DNA of 33,419 nt. Source: DASSWG01 sp041689995. GTDB taxonomy: Bacteria > Bacteroidota > Bacteroidia > Flavobacteriales > Flavobacteriaceae. A program made the position numbers and the translations under genes. This document shows, in pieces, positions 1-8,244 of the stretch. The first letter of the stretch is position 1. Every line of letters begins with the position of its first letter. The notes below the pieces were generated by a model that did no database searches, was not told where the DNA came from, and was given only the letters and a program-made list of their open reading frames with translations. The stretch is from the NCBI GenBank assembly GCA_041689995.1, contig JBDNFD010000006.1, forward strand, positions 1 through 33,419, in the 5' to 3' direction.

Positions 1-185
1 AATGCCATTTGATAGATTTTTTTGGTGGTCATACCTTCTTGAATCTGCTCTTGTACCTTACGGGCTACATCCTGAACAATATCCTCATCTGCTCGTGAAC
101 GACGTAAGGAGTTAATGAGCTTGTTTACATCAAAAGCTTGGTACTCACCGGAATACTTTTTTATTAGAACTGATTTACTCATCAT
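1..185 (-). CDS. ATP-cone domain protein, N-terminal part (runs off the window)
   Basis: About 61 codons can be read before the window edge. The N-terminus has the ATP-cone pattern: a basic strand (SVLIKKYSGEYQAFD), then KLINSLRRS, a stretch of charged helix, and the closing EGMTTKKIYQMA, which matches the usual G-x-T-x-x-IY end of the domain. ATP cones bind ATP/dATP in NrdR and ribonucleotide reductase; in Bacteroidota stand-alone ATP-cone proteins also occur with other C-terminal domains, so the function cannot be given from this piece. The start ATG (183-185) shares its A with the TAA stop of the universal stress gene upstream, so the two are probably translationally coupled. A second ATG lies one codon later (180-182). 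Confidence 0.8.
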   Translation of the reverse strand, partial: MMSKSVLIKKYSGEYQAFDVNKLINSLRRSRADEDIVQDVARKVQEQIQEGMTTKKIYQMA

Positions 186-1015
186 TACACTTTAATGGTC
201 ATCACTGGTAATCCGGAATGGTTAGTTACACCTTCAGCGATACTTTTGGAGAACAGGCTTAAAAATCCTGTACGTCCGTTTGTACACATTGTGATTAAAT
301 CAGCATCCTTATACTTTAAGAAGTTGTTTATACCGGTTTCCACGTCAGGCTCATTATATACGTTCATTGAATACTTATCCAAATCAGGGAATTTTTTCAG
401 GAATTCCTTGATGGGGTTCAAGCCTTGTTCAATACTATTAAAGTCTGTGTCAGTATTGACTCTCAATAAATGGATATTCGCTCCGCATTTTTCAGCAATT
501 GAAATAACCTTCTTAAAGGCTTGGTTCACATCTTGAAGGAAATCTGAAACAAAAACGATATCCTTGAAAGGAAAGGATACTTCTTGGTCCTTAACCACGA
601 TTACTGGAACATCAGCTTTTCTCACAATCTTTTCTACGTTGCTTCCCAGTAATTCACGCACTCCGCCACGGGTGCCGCTACTTCCGGTAACTATAAAATC
701 GTGATGGAAGTGACCGGAATGTTTGAGGATATTTGCCTGTCCGCTATCAAATTCTAAAAAGGTTCTGCATTCAAGTCCTTCACGTTCCGCCTCTTTTTCC
801 AGTTCCCTCAAGGCCGCTTTAGCGCTCCCAATTTGTTTTACTGTTTCGGGATACTGCATTTCTTTTTGTTTATCCAACTTTACCCAGTCAACAGGGGTTT
901 TCATCAAATGAAAAAAATGGATTTCGGAATTATAAAGCTTAGCTAATTTAATTCCGAGTTCTGCTGCTTTATTGCAGTTTTCTGAAAAGTCTGTTGGTAC
1001 AAGTATGTTTTTCAT
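185..1015 (-). CDS. Universal stress protein, tandem USP domains
   Basis: The 276-residue protein carries two USP domains (about 1-145 and 150-276), the usual layout for Bacteroidota. The first begins MKNILVPTDFSENCNKAAE and ends with the nucleotide-binding signature GSSGTRGGVRELLGSN (residues 111-126) followed by ADVPVIVVK, so it probably binds ATP. The second has the related CTNGRTGFLSLFSKS near the C-terminus, but the final G-S/T is replaced by S-K-S, so its nucleotide site looks degenerate. USPs help survival under energy or redox stress. The gene follows phosphoketolase after 47 bases and overlaps the next gene by one base, so it may be read with the acetate kinase-phosphoketolase operon as well as from a promoter of its own at 1033-1040. 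Confidence 0.93.
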   Translation of the reverse strand: MKNILVPTDFSENCNKAAELGIKLAKLYNSEIHFFHLMKTPVDWVKLDKQKEMQYPETVKQIGSAKAALRELEKEAEREGLECRTFLEFDSGQANILKHSGHFHHDFIVTGSSGTRGGVRELLGSNVEKIVRKADVPVIVVKDQEVSFPFKDIVFVSDFLQDVNQAFKKVISIAEKCGANIHLLRVNTDTDFNSIEQGLNPIKEFLKKFPDLDKYSMNVYNEPDVETGINNFLKYKDADLITMCTNGRTGFLSLFSKSIAEGVTNHSGLPVMTIKV

Positions 1016-1032
1016 GATATTTTAGTTTTATT

Positions 1033-1040
1033 CAAATTTA
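1033..1040 (-). promoter_or_regulatory. Candidate Bacteroidota -7 box before the USP gene
   Basis: Reading the minus strand, TAAATTTG fits the TAnnTTTG box used by the major sigma factor of Bacteroidota and lies 18 bases before the USP start codon. The -33 element is weak (TTTA about 20 bases further upstream). Seen by eye only. Confidence 0.3.
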
Positions 1041-1062
1041 TGATTTATAGCTTATTGTAAAT

Positions 1063-3471
1063 TTAGGAATTGTTAAAATGCGATTTTTGGTTTTTCCATT
1101 TCCAGTTTCTAATTTCAGGCATATCAAGTCCGTTTTTTCGGATATAATGCTTATGCTCGATCAACTTGTCTTGCATTTCCTGTTTTAGATATGCTACTTC
1201 GTCGCCCAAGTTTGGCAAGCGATCCAGAACATCCTGTACCAAGTGAAAACGATCCATATCGTTCAGTACCGTCATGTCAAAAGCGGTAGTGATCGTACCT
1301 TCTTCCTTGTATCCGCGTACGTGTAGGTTGATATGGTTACTGCGATTATAGGTTAGCCTGTGGATCAACCACGGATAGCCATGAAAGGCAAAAATGACCG
1401 GTTTGGTTTTCGTGAACAACATATCAAAATCGGCATCCTTCAATCCATGTGGGTGCGCATTCTCTGACTGTAACTTCATCAAATCGACGACATTGACAAC
1501 CCTTATTTTCAGATTTGGCAATTTTTCACGTAATATGGATACTGCTGCCAAGGTCTCCAAGGTGGGTACATCCCCAGCACAGGCCATCACCACATCGGGT
1601 TCCGCACCGCTGTCATTGCTTGCCCAAGTCCAGATACCTATTCCTTTGGTACAATGGATGACCGCTTCCTCCATTGAAAGCCATTGCGGGGAGGGATGCT
1701 TGCCGGCCACCACTACGTTCACGTAATGTTCGCTCCGAAAACAATGGTCCATTACCGATAAAAGACAGTTGGCATCCGGTGGCAGGTAAACCCGTATCAC
1801 AGATGCTTTTTTATTCATTACCACATCAAGAAACCCAGGATCCTGATGGGTAAATCCATTATGGTCCTGCCTCCATACGTGCGAAGCCAAAAGAATATTC
1901 AGGGAAGCAATCTTTCTGCGCCAGGGAAGTTTTGCTGAAACTTTCAGCCATTTTGCATGCTGGTTAAACATAGAATCAATTATGTGGATGAAGGCTTCAT
2001 AACAATTGAACAATCCATGTCTTCCTGTTAAAAGATATCCTTCCAGCCAGCCTTCACATTGGTGCTCACTTAGCATTTCTATTACCCGACCATCTTTCTT
2101 CAAAAATTCATCTGTTTCAATGATTGGCGCTTCCCATTGGCGATTAGTCACTTCAAACACTGCGTTCAATTTGTTTGACAACGTTTCATCAGGGCCAAAC
2201 AACCTGAAGTTCCTTTGCTCTTTATTCTCAAGAATCACATCTCTTACAAACTTGCCTAAAATTTTTGTATCACCTGGCCCTGTCTCTCCGCGTTCCTTTA
2301 GTTCAACACCATAATTACGAAAATCAGGTAGCCGCAGCTCCTTTAGCAACAGGCCGCCGTTGGCATGTGGATTGGCGCCCATTCTTCTATTTCCCTTTGG
2401 TGCTAAATCGCGTAATTCCCTTAAAAAATGGCCTTGCTCATTAAAAAGTTCTTCCGGCTTATAACTTTTCAGCCAGTCTTCCAATTGTTTTAAATGTTCA
2501 GGATTTGAGGCAGAATCTTTTATTGGAACTTGGTGAGCACGGAAAGTTCCTTCTACTGGCAATCCATCAACGAACTTTGGCCCTGTCCATCCTTTGGGGG
2601 ATTTCAAAATAATCATTGGCCAAATGGGACGTTCAGAATCACTGTTTTCAACAGCATTATTTTTTATCGCTTTTATTTCGTCAATTACTTTATCCATCAA
2701 CTGCGACATTATTTGGTGCATTTCCATTGGGTCATCACCTTCTATTAAATAGGGTTTCCATCCATAACCTTTAAATAGCTGTTCCAGTTCTTCACTGCTG
2801 ATGCGGGCAAGCACCGCTGGGTTGGCAATTTTATAGCCATTCAAATGCAGAATAGGTAGTACCACACCATCTGAGACAGGATTTAAAAATTTATTGGAAT
2901 GCCAAGCAGTGGCAAGCGGTCCTGTCTCGGCCTCGCCATCGCCTACCACACAGGCCGCAATTAAATCAGGATTATCAAACACAGCACCGAAAGCATGGCT
3001 AAGTGAATATCCTAACTCTCCACCTTCGTGGATGGAACCGGGACACTCGGGAGAAACATGGCTGGGGATACCACCTGGAAAAGAGAATTGCTTAAACAAT
3101 TTTTGTAACCCTTCTTCATTTTGGCTGATGTTCGGGTAAACCTCACTATAAGTTCCCTCTATATAAACATTACCCACGATTGCTGGGCCACCATGACCCG
3201 GACCTGAAATGTATATCATATTAAGGTCGTACTTTTTTATAATCCGGTTCAGGTGGACATAAATAAAATTCTGACCCGGCGTAGTGCCCCAATGACCCAA
3301 TAACATGGGTTTGATATGTTCCGGTTTTAGCGGTTGCCGCATCAGCGGATTGTCCCACAGATATATTTGGCCTACTGAGAGATAATTCGCTGCCCGCCAG
3401 TAGGCATTTATTTTTCGCAATAACTCAGACGACAGGGTTTCGGCTGCTGTATTTATAGTTTCTGTTTCCAT
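1063..3471 (-). CDS. xfp: Xylulose-5-phosphate/fructose-6-phosphate phosphoketolase
   Basis: This thiamine-diphosphate enzyme splits xylulose 5-phosphate (and often fructose 6-phosphate) with phosphate into acetyl phosphate plus glyceraldehyde 3-phosphate (or erythrose 4-phosphate). At 802 residues it has full family length. Hallmarks seen are LLGHWGTTPGQNF (about 58-70), SGPGHGGPA (89-97), FPGGIPSHVSPECPGSIHEG (131-150), the ThDP/Mg motif GDGEAETGP (177-185), and the later HQDPGF and YLPPDANCL motifs. It lies 17 bases after ackA, which consumes its acetyl phosphate product, so the pair forms a complete ATP-yielding branch. Whether fructose 6-phosphate is accepted cannot be told from motifs alone. 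Confidence 0.97.
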   Translation of the reverse strand: METETINTAAETLSSELLRKINAYWRAANYLSVGQIYLWDNPLMRQPLKPEHIKPMLLGHWGTTPGQNFIYVHLNRIIKKYDLNMIYISGPGHGGPAIVGNVYIEGTYSEVYPNISQNEEGLQKLFKQFSFPGGIPSHVSPECPGSIHEGGELGYSLSHAFGAVFDNPDLIAACVVGDGEAETGPLATAWHSNKFLNPVSDGVVLPILHLNGYKIANPAVLARISSEELEQLFKGYGWKPYLIEGDDPMEMHQIMSQLMDKVIDEIKAIKNNAVENSDSERPIWPMIILKSPKGWTGPKFVDGLPVEGTFRAHQVPIKDSASNPEHLKQLEDWLKSYKPEELFNEQGHFLRELRDLAPKGNRRMGANPHANGGLLLKELRLPDFRNYGVELKERGETGPGDTKILGKFVRDVILENKEQRNFRLFGPDETLSNKLNAVFEVTNRQWEAPIIETDEFLKKDGRVIEMLSEHQCEGWLEGYLLTGRHGLFNCYEAFIHIIDSMFNQHAKWLKVSAKLPWRRKIASLNILLASHVWRQDHNGFTHQDPGFLDVVMNKKASVIRVYLPPDANCLLSVMDHCFRSEHYVNVVVAGKHPSPQWLSMEEAVIHCTKGIGIWTWASNDSGAEPDVVMACAGDVPTLETLAAVSILREKLPNLKIRVVNVVDLMKLQSENAHPHGLKDADFDMLFTKTKPVIFAFHGYPWLIHRLTYNRSNHINLHVRGYKEEGTITTAFDMTVLNDMDRFHLVQDVLDRLPNLGDEVAYLKQEMQDKLIEHKHYIRKNGLDMPEIRNWKWKNQKSHFNNS

Positions 3472-3488
3472 AATATTTATATTTCTAA

Positions 3489-4673
3489 TTATTTCAAAAA
3501 ATTGTCAACTAGTTTAGCAATCATCAATTCTTCATTAGTTTTAATTGCAAATACCTTTACTTTACTATTGTCCGAGGAAATAACTATTTCATTATTCATA
3601 TTGTTTACCTCGTCCAATTCTATTCCAAGGAATTCAAGGCTGTCACATATTTTACTTCTCACTTTGGGGGAATGTTCCCCAATACCACCTGAAAACACCA
3701 ATATATCCAAGCCTCCGAGCACCGCTGCAAATGAGCCAATCCATTTTTTTGTTTGGTAGCAAAACAGCTCGATGGCTTCGGTGGCACGGTTGTCAGTATC
3801 CTTATAATCCATTAGTTCCCTCATATCAGAGCTGGTTTCTGAAATACCGAGCAAACCAGATTCGTGATTAATAAGATGGCTGAACTTTTTTGGGGTAGAA
3901 TTTTCATGTTGCATTAAATACCAAGCAACCCCCGGATCCAAATCACCGGTGCGTGTGCCCATGGGCAATCCGGATGTTGGTGTAAAACCCATGCTGGTGT
4001 CCATGCTTTTACGATCTTTTACCGCGGCAAGACTTGCACCGCTGCCGAGATGCGCCAGAATTATTTTGCCTTTTGCAGCTTCCATTCCAGCTATACGTTC
4101 AACTTCCTCCAGCAGGTAGGCATAAGAAAGCCCATGAAACCCATATCGGCGGATTCCCATTTTGTAATAACGCCTGGGGATGGATAATAACTTTGCGACC
4201 ACCGGCATGGAATTATGAAATGAAGTATCGAAACAGGCTATTTGTTTTATGCCGGAATGGCGCTTCTTAAACACCTCTATCAGTCTAATTTCTTCGGGCA
4301 AATGTTCAGGATCAAAGTCGCTGATTTTTTTTAATTCATTCAACAACTGATCTGTAATTAATTCTGGTTCGGTATGTTGCATTCCATGAACAATGCGATA
4401 CCCTATTGCTGAAACTGAAGTGAAATCCTGCTGCTTCTCCAGCCAGTCAACCAAATGGTTCGCCGCTTGTTCGTGATTTTTAGCTTCAATATCAAAACTG
4501 TTTTTTTGTGGATTATGAGCGGTAGTAAAATTGAATTTGGCGTTTTTGGTACCAATGTTTTCTATCGCGCCATAAAGTAACCTTTCAAGTGGTTCTTTTA
4601 CCCTGTACAAAGAAAATTTGATGCTGGAAGAACCGCCATTGATCGTTAGAATATTTGAATTTTCAGGATACAT
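3489..4673 (-). CDS. ackA: Acetate kinase
   Basis: The enzyme converts acetyl phosphate and ADP into acetate and ATP. At 394 residues it has normal length. Acetokinase-family motifs are present: NGGSSSIKFSLY at residues 12-23 (the common form is NAGSSSLKF), FDTSFHNSMP, YGFHGLSYAYL, HLGSGASLAAV, and GLPMGTRTGDLDPG, which holds the catalytic Arg/Asp region. ISETSSDMREL and VFSGGIGEHSP close the C-terminal domain. It comes first in the ackA-xfp pair and is preceded by a 134-base gap carrying a perfect inverted repeat, so this is a likely point of promoter control. The NGG variant at the first motif suggests a phosphoketolase-associated acetate kinase rather than the housekeeping copy (inference). 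Confidence 0.96.
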   Translation of the reverse strand: MYPENSNILTINGGSSSIKFSLYRVKEPLERLLYGAIENIGTKNAKFNFTTAHNPQKNSFDIEAKNHEQAANHLVDWLEKQQDFTSVSAIGYRIVHGMQHTEPELITDQLLNELKKISDFDPEHLPEEIRLIEVFKKRHSGIKQIACFDTSFHNSMPVVAKLLSIPRRYYKMGIRRYGFHGLSYAYLLEEVERIAGMEAAKGKIILAHLGSGASLAAVKDRKSMDTSMGFTPTSGLPMGTRTGDLDPGVAWYLMQHENSTPKKFSHLINHESGLLGISETSSDMRELMDYKDTDNRATEAIELFCYQTKKWIGSFAAVLGGLDILVFSGGIGEHSPKVRSKICDSLEFLGIELDEVNNMNNEIVISSDNSKVKVFAIKTNEELMIAKLVDNFLK

Positions 4674-4760
4674 TGTTTGCTTGAGTTGTTTTAATTATCT
4701 TTTAACCATTGGTGTAGCTGTCATTTTCAGGTTTGCGTCCATAATTTATATTTTTTATGT

Positions 4761-4780
4761 AATAGGTTTTGTTACCTATT
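4761..4780. promoter_or_regulatory. Perfect inverted repeat upstream of ackA-xfp
   Basis: AATAGGT and ACCTATT (7-bp arms, 6-base spacer) lie about 90 bases before the acetate kinase start, in the only sizeable gap between GH130 and ackA. No T-run follows on the minus strand, so an operator or promoter element is more likely than a terminator. The regulator is unknown. Confidence 0.35.
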
Positions 4781-4800
4781 TAGTTACTTTAATTTTGTTA

Positions 4801-4820
4801 TTGCACATTATTGCACATTA
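4801..4820. repeat. Two exact tandem copies of a 10-mer
   Basis: TTGCACATTA occurs twice head to tail, spanning the last codons and stop of the GH130 gene. Probably a small slippage duplication that moved the end of the reading frame; no function is evident. Confidence 0.6.
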
Positions 4821-5920
4821 TTGTTATTAGCTGGCTGGTATGGTTTGTCTTGCTGTGAAGGATGCTTCTTCAGTTCATCCAATAATTCTTTGATGCTTAC
4901 CTTGGCCACAGCAATATATTTGTCCGCTGCCCCATAATATATATAGAGATCATCATCAAACAAAGCGGTTCCTGTAGGGAATACGACATGGTTAACCACG
5001 CCTTTTAATTCCCATTCCTCTGAAGGGGAAAATAAGGGATATGGCAAGCGTCCAATTACTTTTTTAGGATTTTGAATATCCAAAAGGGCGGCGGCGGCGT
5101 GATAGGTTTTTCCGATGTTGGTTTCACAAACGCCGTGGTAGATTATTAGCCAACCGTCTTCCGTTTCTATGGGAACGCATCCCGCTCCCAGATAATTCAC
5201 TTCAAAATTGTAGAGCGGATCCATAAGAATATGATCTGTAAGATTCATTATGTGATCTTCCCAAAATTCTTTGGTAAGGTCTTCCCACTTTTCAAACTTA
5301 ACGATTTGTATTCCTGGCCATATACGGTGGAGCATTACAAACTTATTGTTTATCTTTTTGGGAAAGAGTACGATATCCTTATCCCGTAACAGCCTGTGTT
5401 TTTCATCTACCACTCCTATTTCCGCAAACAGGTTATAATAATGGTAATATTTTGGGTTCAACCTTTCCTGGTTGCAGTATTCAAGATGATATTTATACTC
5501 TTTATAGTTAAGGGGCGGAGTGATAATTCCCTTTTTTTCAAAGCATTTCATGTCTTTGGAAGTCGCCAAAGCTCCCATGGCATTTACGCCATCATAGGCT
5601 GTATATGTTAAATAAAAGATATCTTCAATTTTAACTATACGTGCATCTTCCACGCCGTGCTTTTCATAGTTAAAATCACGCGTTATCAATGGGCTCGTTT
5701 TCCTTTCTATAAGATCTAAATGCTCATTAGTTTTAGCATATCCAATGGTAGAATAGTTACCATTTTCCACTGCACGGTAAAAGATATGCACTTCTTCACC
5801 CTCTTTAAAGATTCCAGGGTTTAATACGCCGTTGTTTTCAAATTTCAATCTACTGGGACTAAGTATGATCCCTAGTTTTTCTATGAGTATTTTGGTGGTA
5901 ATCTGATTTGTATGTTCCAT
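4808..5920 (-). CDS. GH130 family glycoside phosphorylase/hydrolase
   Basis: The 370-residue protein fits the GH130 five-bladed propeller family, whose members phosphorolyse or hydrolyse beta-linked mannosides. Seen are RLKFENNGVLNPGIF at the N-terminus, the HGVEDARIV motif (blade carrying the catalytic Asp), a DKDIVLFPKKI and MLHRIW region, YLGAGCVPIETEDGWLIIYH, and a final IYYGAADKYIAVA strand. No signal peptide is present, so it is probably cytoplasmic. The HR and phosphate-contact region looks intact, so phosphorylase activity is possible, but the exact subfamily and linkage cannot be assigned by eye. It lies between the aldolase/GAPDH pair and the acetate kinase-phosphoketolase pair, which suggests supply of mannose or hexose phosphate to that pathway. 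The C-terminal end (NNNN) is low complexity and affected by a tandem 10-mer. Confidence 0.88.
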   Translation of the reverse strand: MEHTNQITTKILIEKLGIILSPSRLKFENNGVLNPGIFKEGEEVHIFYRAVENGNYSTIGYAKTNEHLDLIERKTSPLITRDFNYEKHGVEDARIVKIEDIFYLTYTAYDGVNAMGALATSKDMKCFEKKGIITPPLNYKEYKYHLEYCNQERLNPKYYHYYNLFAEIGVVDEKHRLLRDKDIVLFPKKINNKFVMLHRIWPGIQIVKFEKWEDLTKEFWEDHIMNLTDHILMDPLYNFEVNYLGAGCVPIETEDGWLIIYHGVCETNIGKTYHAAAALLDIQNPKKVIGRLPYPLFSPSEEWELKGVVNHVVFPTGTALFDDDLYIYYGAADKYIAVAKVSIKELLDELKKHPSQQDKPYQPANNNNVQ

Positions 5921-5980
5921 TTTGCTTCATTTATTTTGGTTCCACCTGGTTGTATTTGTTCTTTAGCTTAACAATACCGA

Positions 5981-6112
5981 TCAGAATTGCCAAAGACTAT
6001 TTCGAAAACTACTTATTTTTCCAGATTTAACAAGGACATAAAATGCAGTGTTCACTTCAGGACTGTCATTTTTAGATGTAAATACGCCTATATTTTTAAT
6101 TTTCTGATTCAT
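5981..6112 (-). pseudogene. pfkA: 5' stub of 6-phosphofructokinase (pfkA remnant)
   Basis: A 43-codon frame begins MNQKIKNIGVFTSKNDSPEV and continues NTAFYVLVKSGK. This matches the start of ATP-dependent phosphofructokinases (K-x-IGVxTSGGDSPGMNAA), which holds the nucleotide loop. The key GGDSPG has become KNDSPE, and the frame stops after about one seventh of the normal 320 residues. No further recognisable PFK sequence follows before the GH130 gene. It sits 28 bases after the aldolase gene in the same direction. The frame is open further upstream into the aldolase gene (to 6211), but the PFK-like part starts at 6112. Best read as a decayed gene, though a short peptide may still be made. Confidence 0.7.
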
Positions 6113-6140
6113 AGTAAATTCTTTCAGTTGTATAGAGAGA

Positions 6141-7202
6141 TTAGGCCACCGTAATGCTCTTTTCCAGATATACTTGTTGCACGTTTTGCAATAACTCAAC
6201 TCCTTCCCCAAAGGATTTTTGAAACGCCTTTCTTCCCAAAATCAAACCAGAGCCACCAGCTCTTTTATTGATGACGGCTGTTGTCACCGCTTCGGTCATA
6301 TCTGATTTGCCTTTGGAACCTCCTCCTGAATTAATCAGTCCTATTTTTCCCATATAGCAATTGGCCACTTGTAATCGGCAGAGGTCAATGGGATGATCTG
6401 TGGTAAGGGTTTTGTACATAGCATCATCATATTTTCCAAACCCAATTTCTTTAAATCCGAAATTATTGGTCGGTAATTTTTGCTTGATGATATCTGCCTG
6501 AATGGTAACGCCCAAATGGTTGGCCTGTCCTTTTATATCGGCAGCCGCGTGATAATCTTCTTTTTCAGTTTTAAAAGCTTCGTTTCGGGTATAGCACCAT
6601 AAGATGGTCGCCATTCCTAAATTATGTGCTTCTTCGAAGGCTTCGGCTATTTCTTTAAGCTGTCTGTTACTTTCCGCTGAACCAAAATAAATGGTAGCTC
6701 CAACTGCAATCGCTCCCATATCCCACGCTGCCTTTACCTTGCCAAATAATGTTTGGTCATATTTATTGGGATAGGTAAGTAGTTCATTATGATTAATCTT
6801 GACGATGAAGGGAATTTTATGGGCGTATTTTCGGGCGTTCAATCCCAAAACACCAAATGTGGAAGCCACACCATTGCAACCAGCTTCAATTGCGAGTTTT
6901 ATAATGTTTTCTGGGTCAAAATAATCGGGATTTTTATAAAATGAAAAGGCTGCGGTATGCTCAATACCTTGGTCAACAGGAAGGATACTTAAATATCCAG
7001 TACCTCCCAGATTTCCGTGGTTATATAATTGGGCAAGACTTCGTAGTACCTGCGGATTTCTGTTGCTATTGCTAAATACCTTTTCAAAACTATTCTTACT
7101 AGGGGTTTGCAATTCATCCTTCCTTATTTTTTCACAAACGTGATCCAAATAAAAGGATGCTTTTTTCCCTAAAATTGCTACTATATCTTCGTTTGTTTTC
7201 AT
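6141..7202 (-). CDS. fbaB: Fructose-bisphosphate aldolase, class I DhnA/FbaB (archaeal) type
   Basis: The enzyme interconverts fructose 1,6-bisphosphate with dihydroxyacetone phosphate and glyceraldehyde 3-phosphate through a Schiff base. The 353-residue protein shows LSILPVDQGIEHTAAFSF (71-88), a KINHNELL strand (135-142), VGATIYFGS (167-175), the ADIIKQKLP segment (236-244) with the likely Schiff-base lysine (K240 or K242), and the phosphate-binding LINSGGGSKGKSD (289-301). This is the metal-independent type shared by archaea and E. coli FbaB, not the zinc class II enzyme. It follows type II GAPDH by 11 bases in one operon. Needing no zinc or other metal may suit a metal-stress locus (inference). 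Confidence 0.94.
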   Translation of the reverse strand: MKTNEDIVAILGKKASFYLDHVCEKIRKDELQTPSKNSFEKVFSNSNRNPQVLRSLAQLYNHGNLGGTGYLSILPVDQGIEHTAAFSFYKNPDYFDPENIIKLAIEAGCNGVASTFGVLGLNARKYAHKIPFIVKINHNELLTYPNKYDQTLFGKVKAAWDMGAIAVGATIYFGSAESNRQLKEIAEAFEEAHNLGMATILWCYTRNEAFKTEKEDYHAAADIKGQANHLGVTIQADIIKQKLPTNNFGFKEIGFGKYDDAMYKTLTTDHPIDLCRLQVANCYMGKIGLINSGGGSKGKSDMTEAVTTAVINKRAGGSGLILGRKAFQKSFGEGVELLQNVQQVYLEKSITVA

Positions 7203-7213
7203 CTTAATTGTGT

Positions 7214-8227
7214 TTACTTGATTCCTAAACTTTCATTGGTTTTGGAAATGGATTTTACTGCATCTGTTTCAATCCCGGTCAGTGCGCGAATGGCATCGAT
7301 AGTTTCTGGAATAACAATGGCCTGATTATCGACCACATAGGCATAGAACAGTTCGTCGCCCACTACTTTCAGCATATCTTCCCAAAGAGCGACTTCATAC
7401 ATATCTCCCCAAGGCCTTCCCATATCCAGAAACATTTCCTTAATGGTATTGTTGGAAACCAAACCTTGGTCATATTGAATTAGTTTAATACGGCTGGACG
7501 TTTTAAAAGCATTTAGCACTTCTTCCTTCGTGGCATGCTTTTTCAATTTTACATTCCAGTAATGCAGATGGCTTAAGGTTTCTGGAACTTTTACCGCGGC
7601 AGTGATGACATCCAAATCAGGATCGACACTTTTCGCATCAGGACCTTGATGGCTCGGAATATCTCTTTCGGGAACTATTGTGTTCATAATGCCCCCTAAA
7701 TGGCTTTCCCAAGGATCTGTTGCCCTTCTTAACAAAGTACCCCGAGCATAGTCCAATAAATCGGCTTTTTTTAAGGCGGTCAATGTTCTTAAAATTGAGG
7801 TGGTATTGCAGGAAACCACCCTTGTGGCATTCAAATTTATAGCGGATTGATAATTGTTTTCGGCACTAAAGGAATGGCCGGTGGTTTCGTGCTTTTCGCC
7901 TCCCTGCACAATAAACTTTATTCTTTTTTTTTTATAGCCTTCCACATTATTTGCCGATATTTTTTTAGGGGTGCAATCCACTACAATATCCGCTTTAGCC
8001 AATAGATCTTGCACATTTCCCTTTACCGAAATACCCATAGCCTTCATTTCATTTCCGGCCTCGGGTGTGGCTGCATAGATGTTGTACCCTTTTCTTACCG
8101 CGTTTTGAATGCGCCAATCACTGACAATATCACAAACCCCCGCAAGGTTCATATCATCTTGTACTTTAACTGCATCGGCCACTCTTTTGCCAATCACTCC
8201 GTATCCTATAACTGCTATATTCTTCAT
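7214..8227 (-). CDS. gap: Glyceraldehyde-3-phosphate dehydrogenase, type II (archaeal type)
   Basis: The 337-residue protein oxidises glyceraldehyde 3-phosphate to 1,3-bisphosphoglycerate. It begins with a Rossmann motif GYGVIGKRVADAV (8-21) and has the catalytic Cys in VVSCNTTSILRTL (C140), then HQGPDA (193-198). These fit the archaeal phosphorylating GAPDH class, in which SCNTT replaces the bacterial SCTTN. Length matches that class (about 335-340). It is read with the type I aldolase downstream and the APC permease upstream (17-base gap). Bacterial copies of this class are uncommon and point to lateral transfer. Cofactor preference (NAD or NADP) cannot be judged by eye; the direction in the cell could be glycolytic or gluconeogenic. 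Confidence 0.92.
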   Translation of the reverse strand: MKNIAVIGYGVIGKRVADAVKVQDDMNLAGVCDIVSDWRIQNAVRKGYNIYAATPEAGNEMKAMGISVKGNVQDLLAKADIVVDCTPKKISANNVEGYKKKRIKFIVQGGEKHETTGHSFSAENNYQSAINLNATRVVSCNTTSILRTLTALKKADLLDYARGTLLRRATDPWESHLGGIMNTIVPERDIPSHQGPDAKSVDPDLDVITAAVKVPETLSHLHYWNVKLKKHATKEEVLNAFKTSSRIKLIQYDQGLVSNNTIKEMFLDMGRPWGDMYEVALWEDMLKVVGDELFYAYVVDNQAIVIPETIDAIRALTGIETDAVKSISKTNESLGIK

Positions 8228-8244
8228 ATAAATTTCTTTTTTAA

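Noticed and set aside
5981..6211. A 76-residue gene starting at 6211
   Set aside because: The upstream 33 codons overlap the aldolase gene and have no PFK similarity; the PFK-like start is at 6112.
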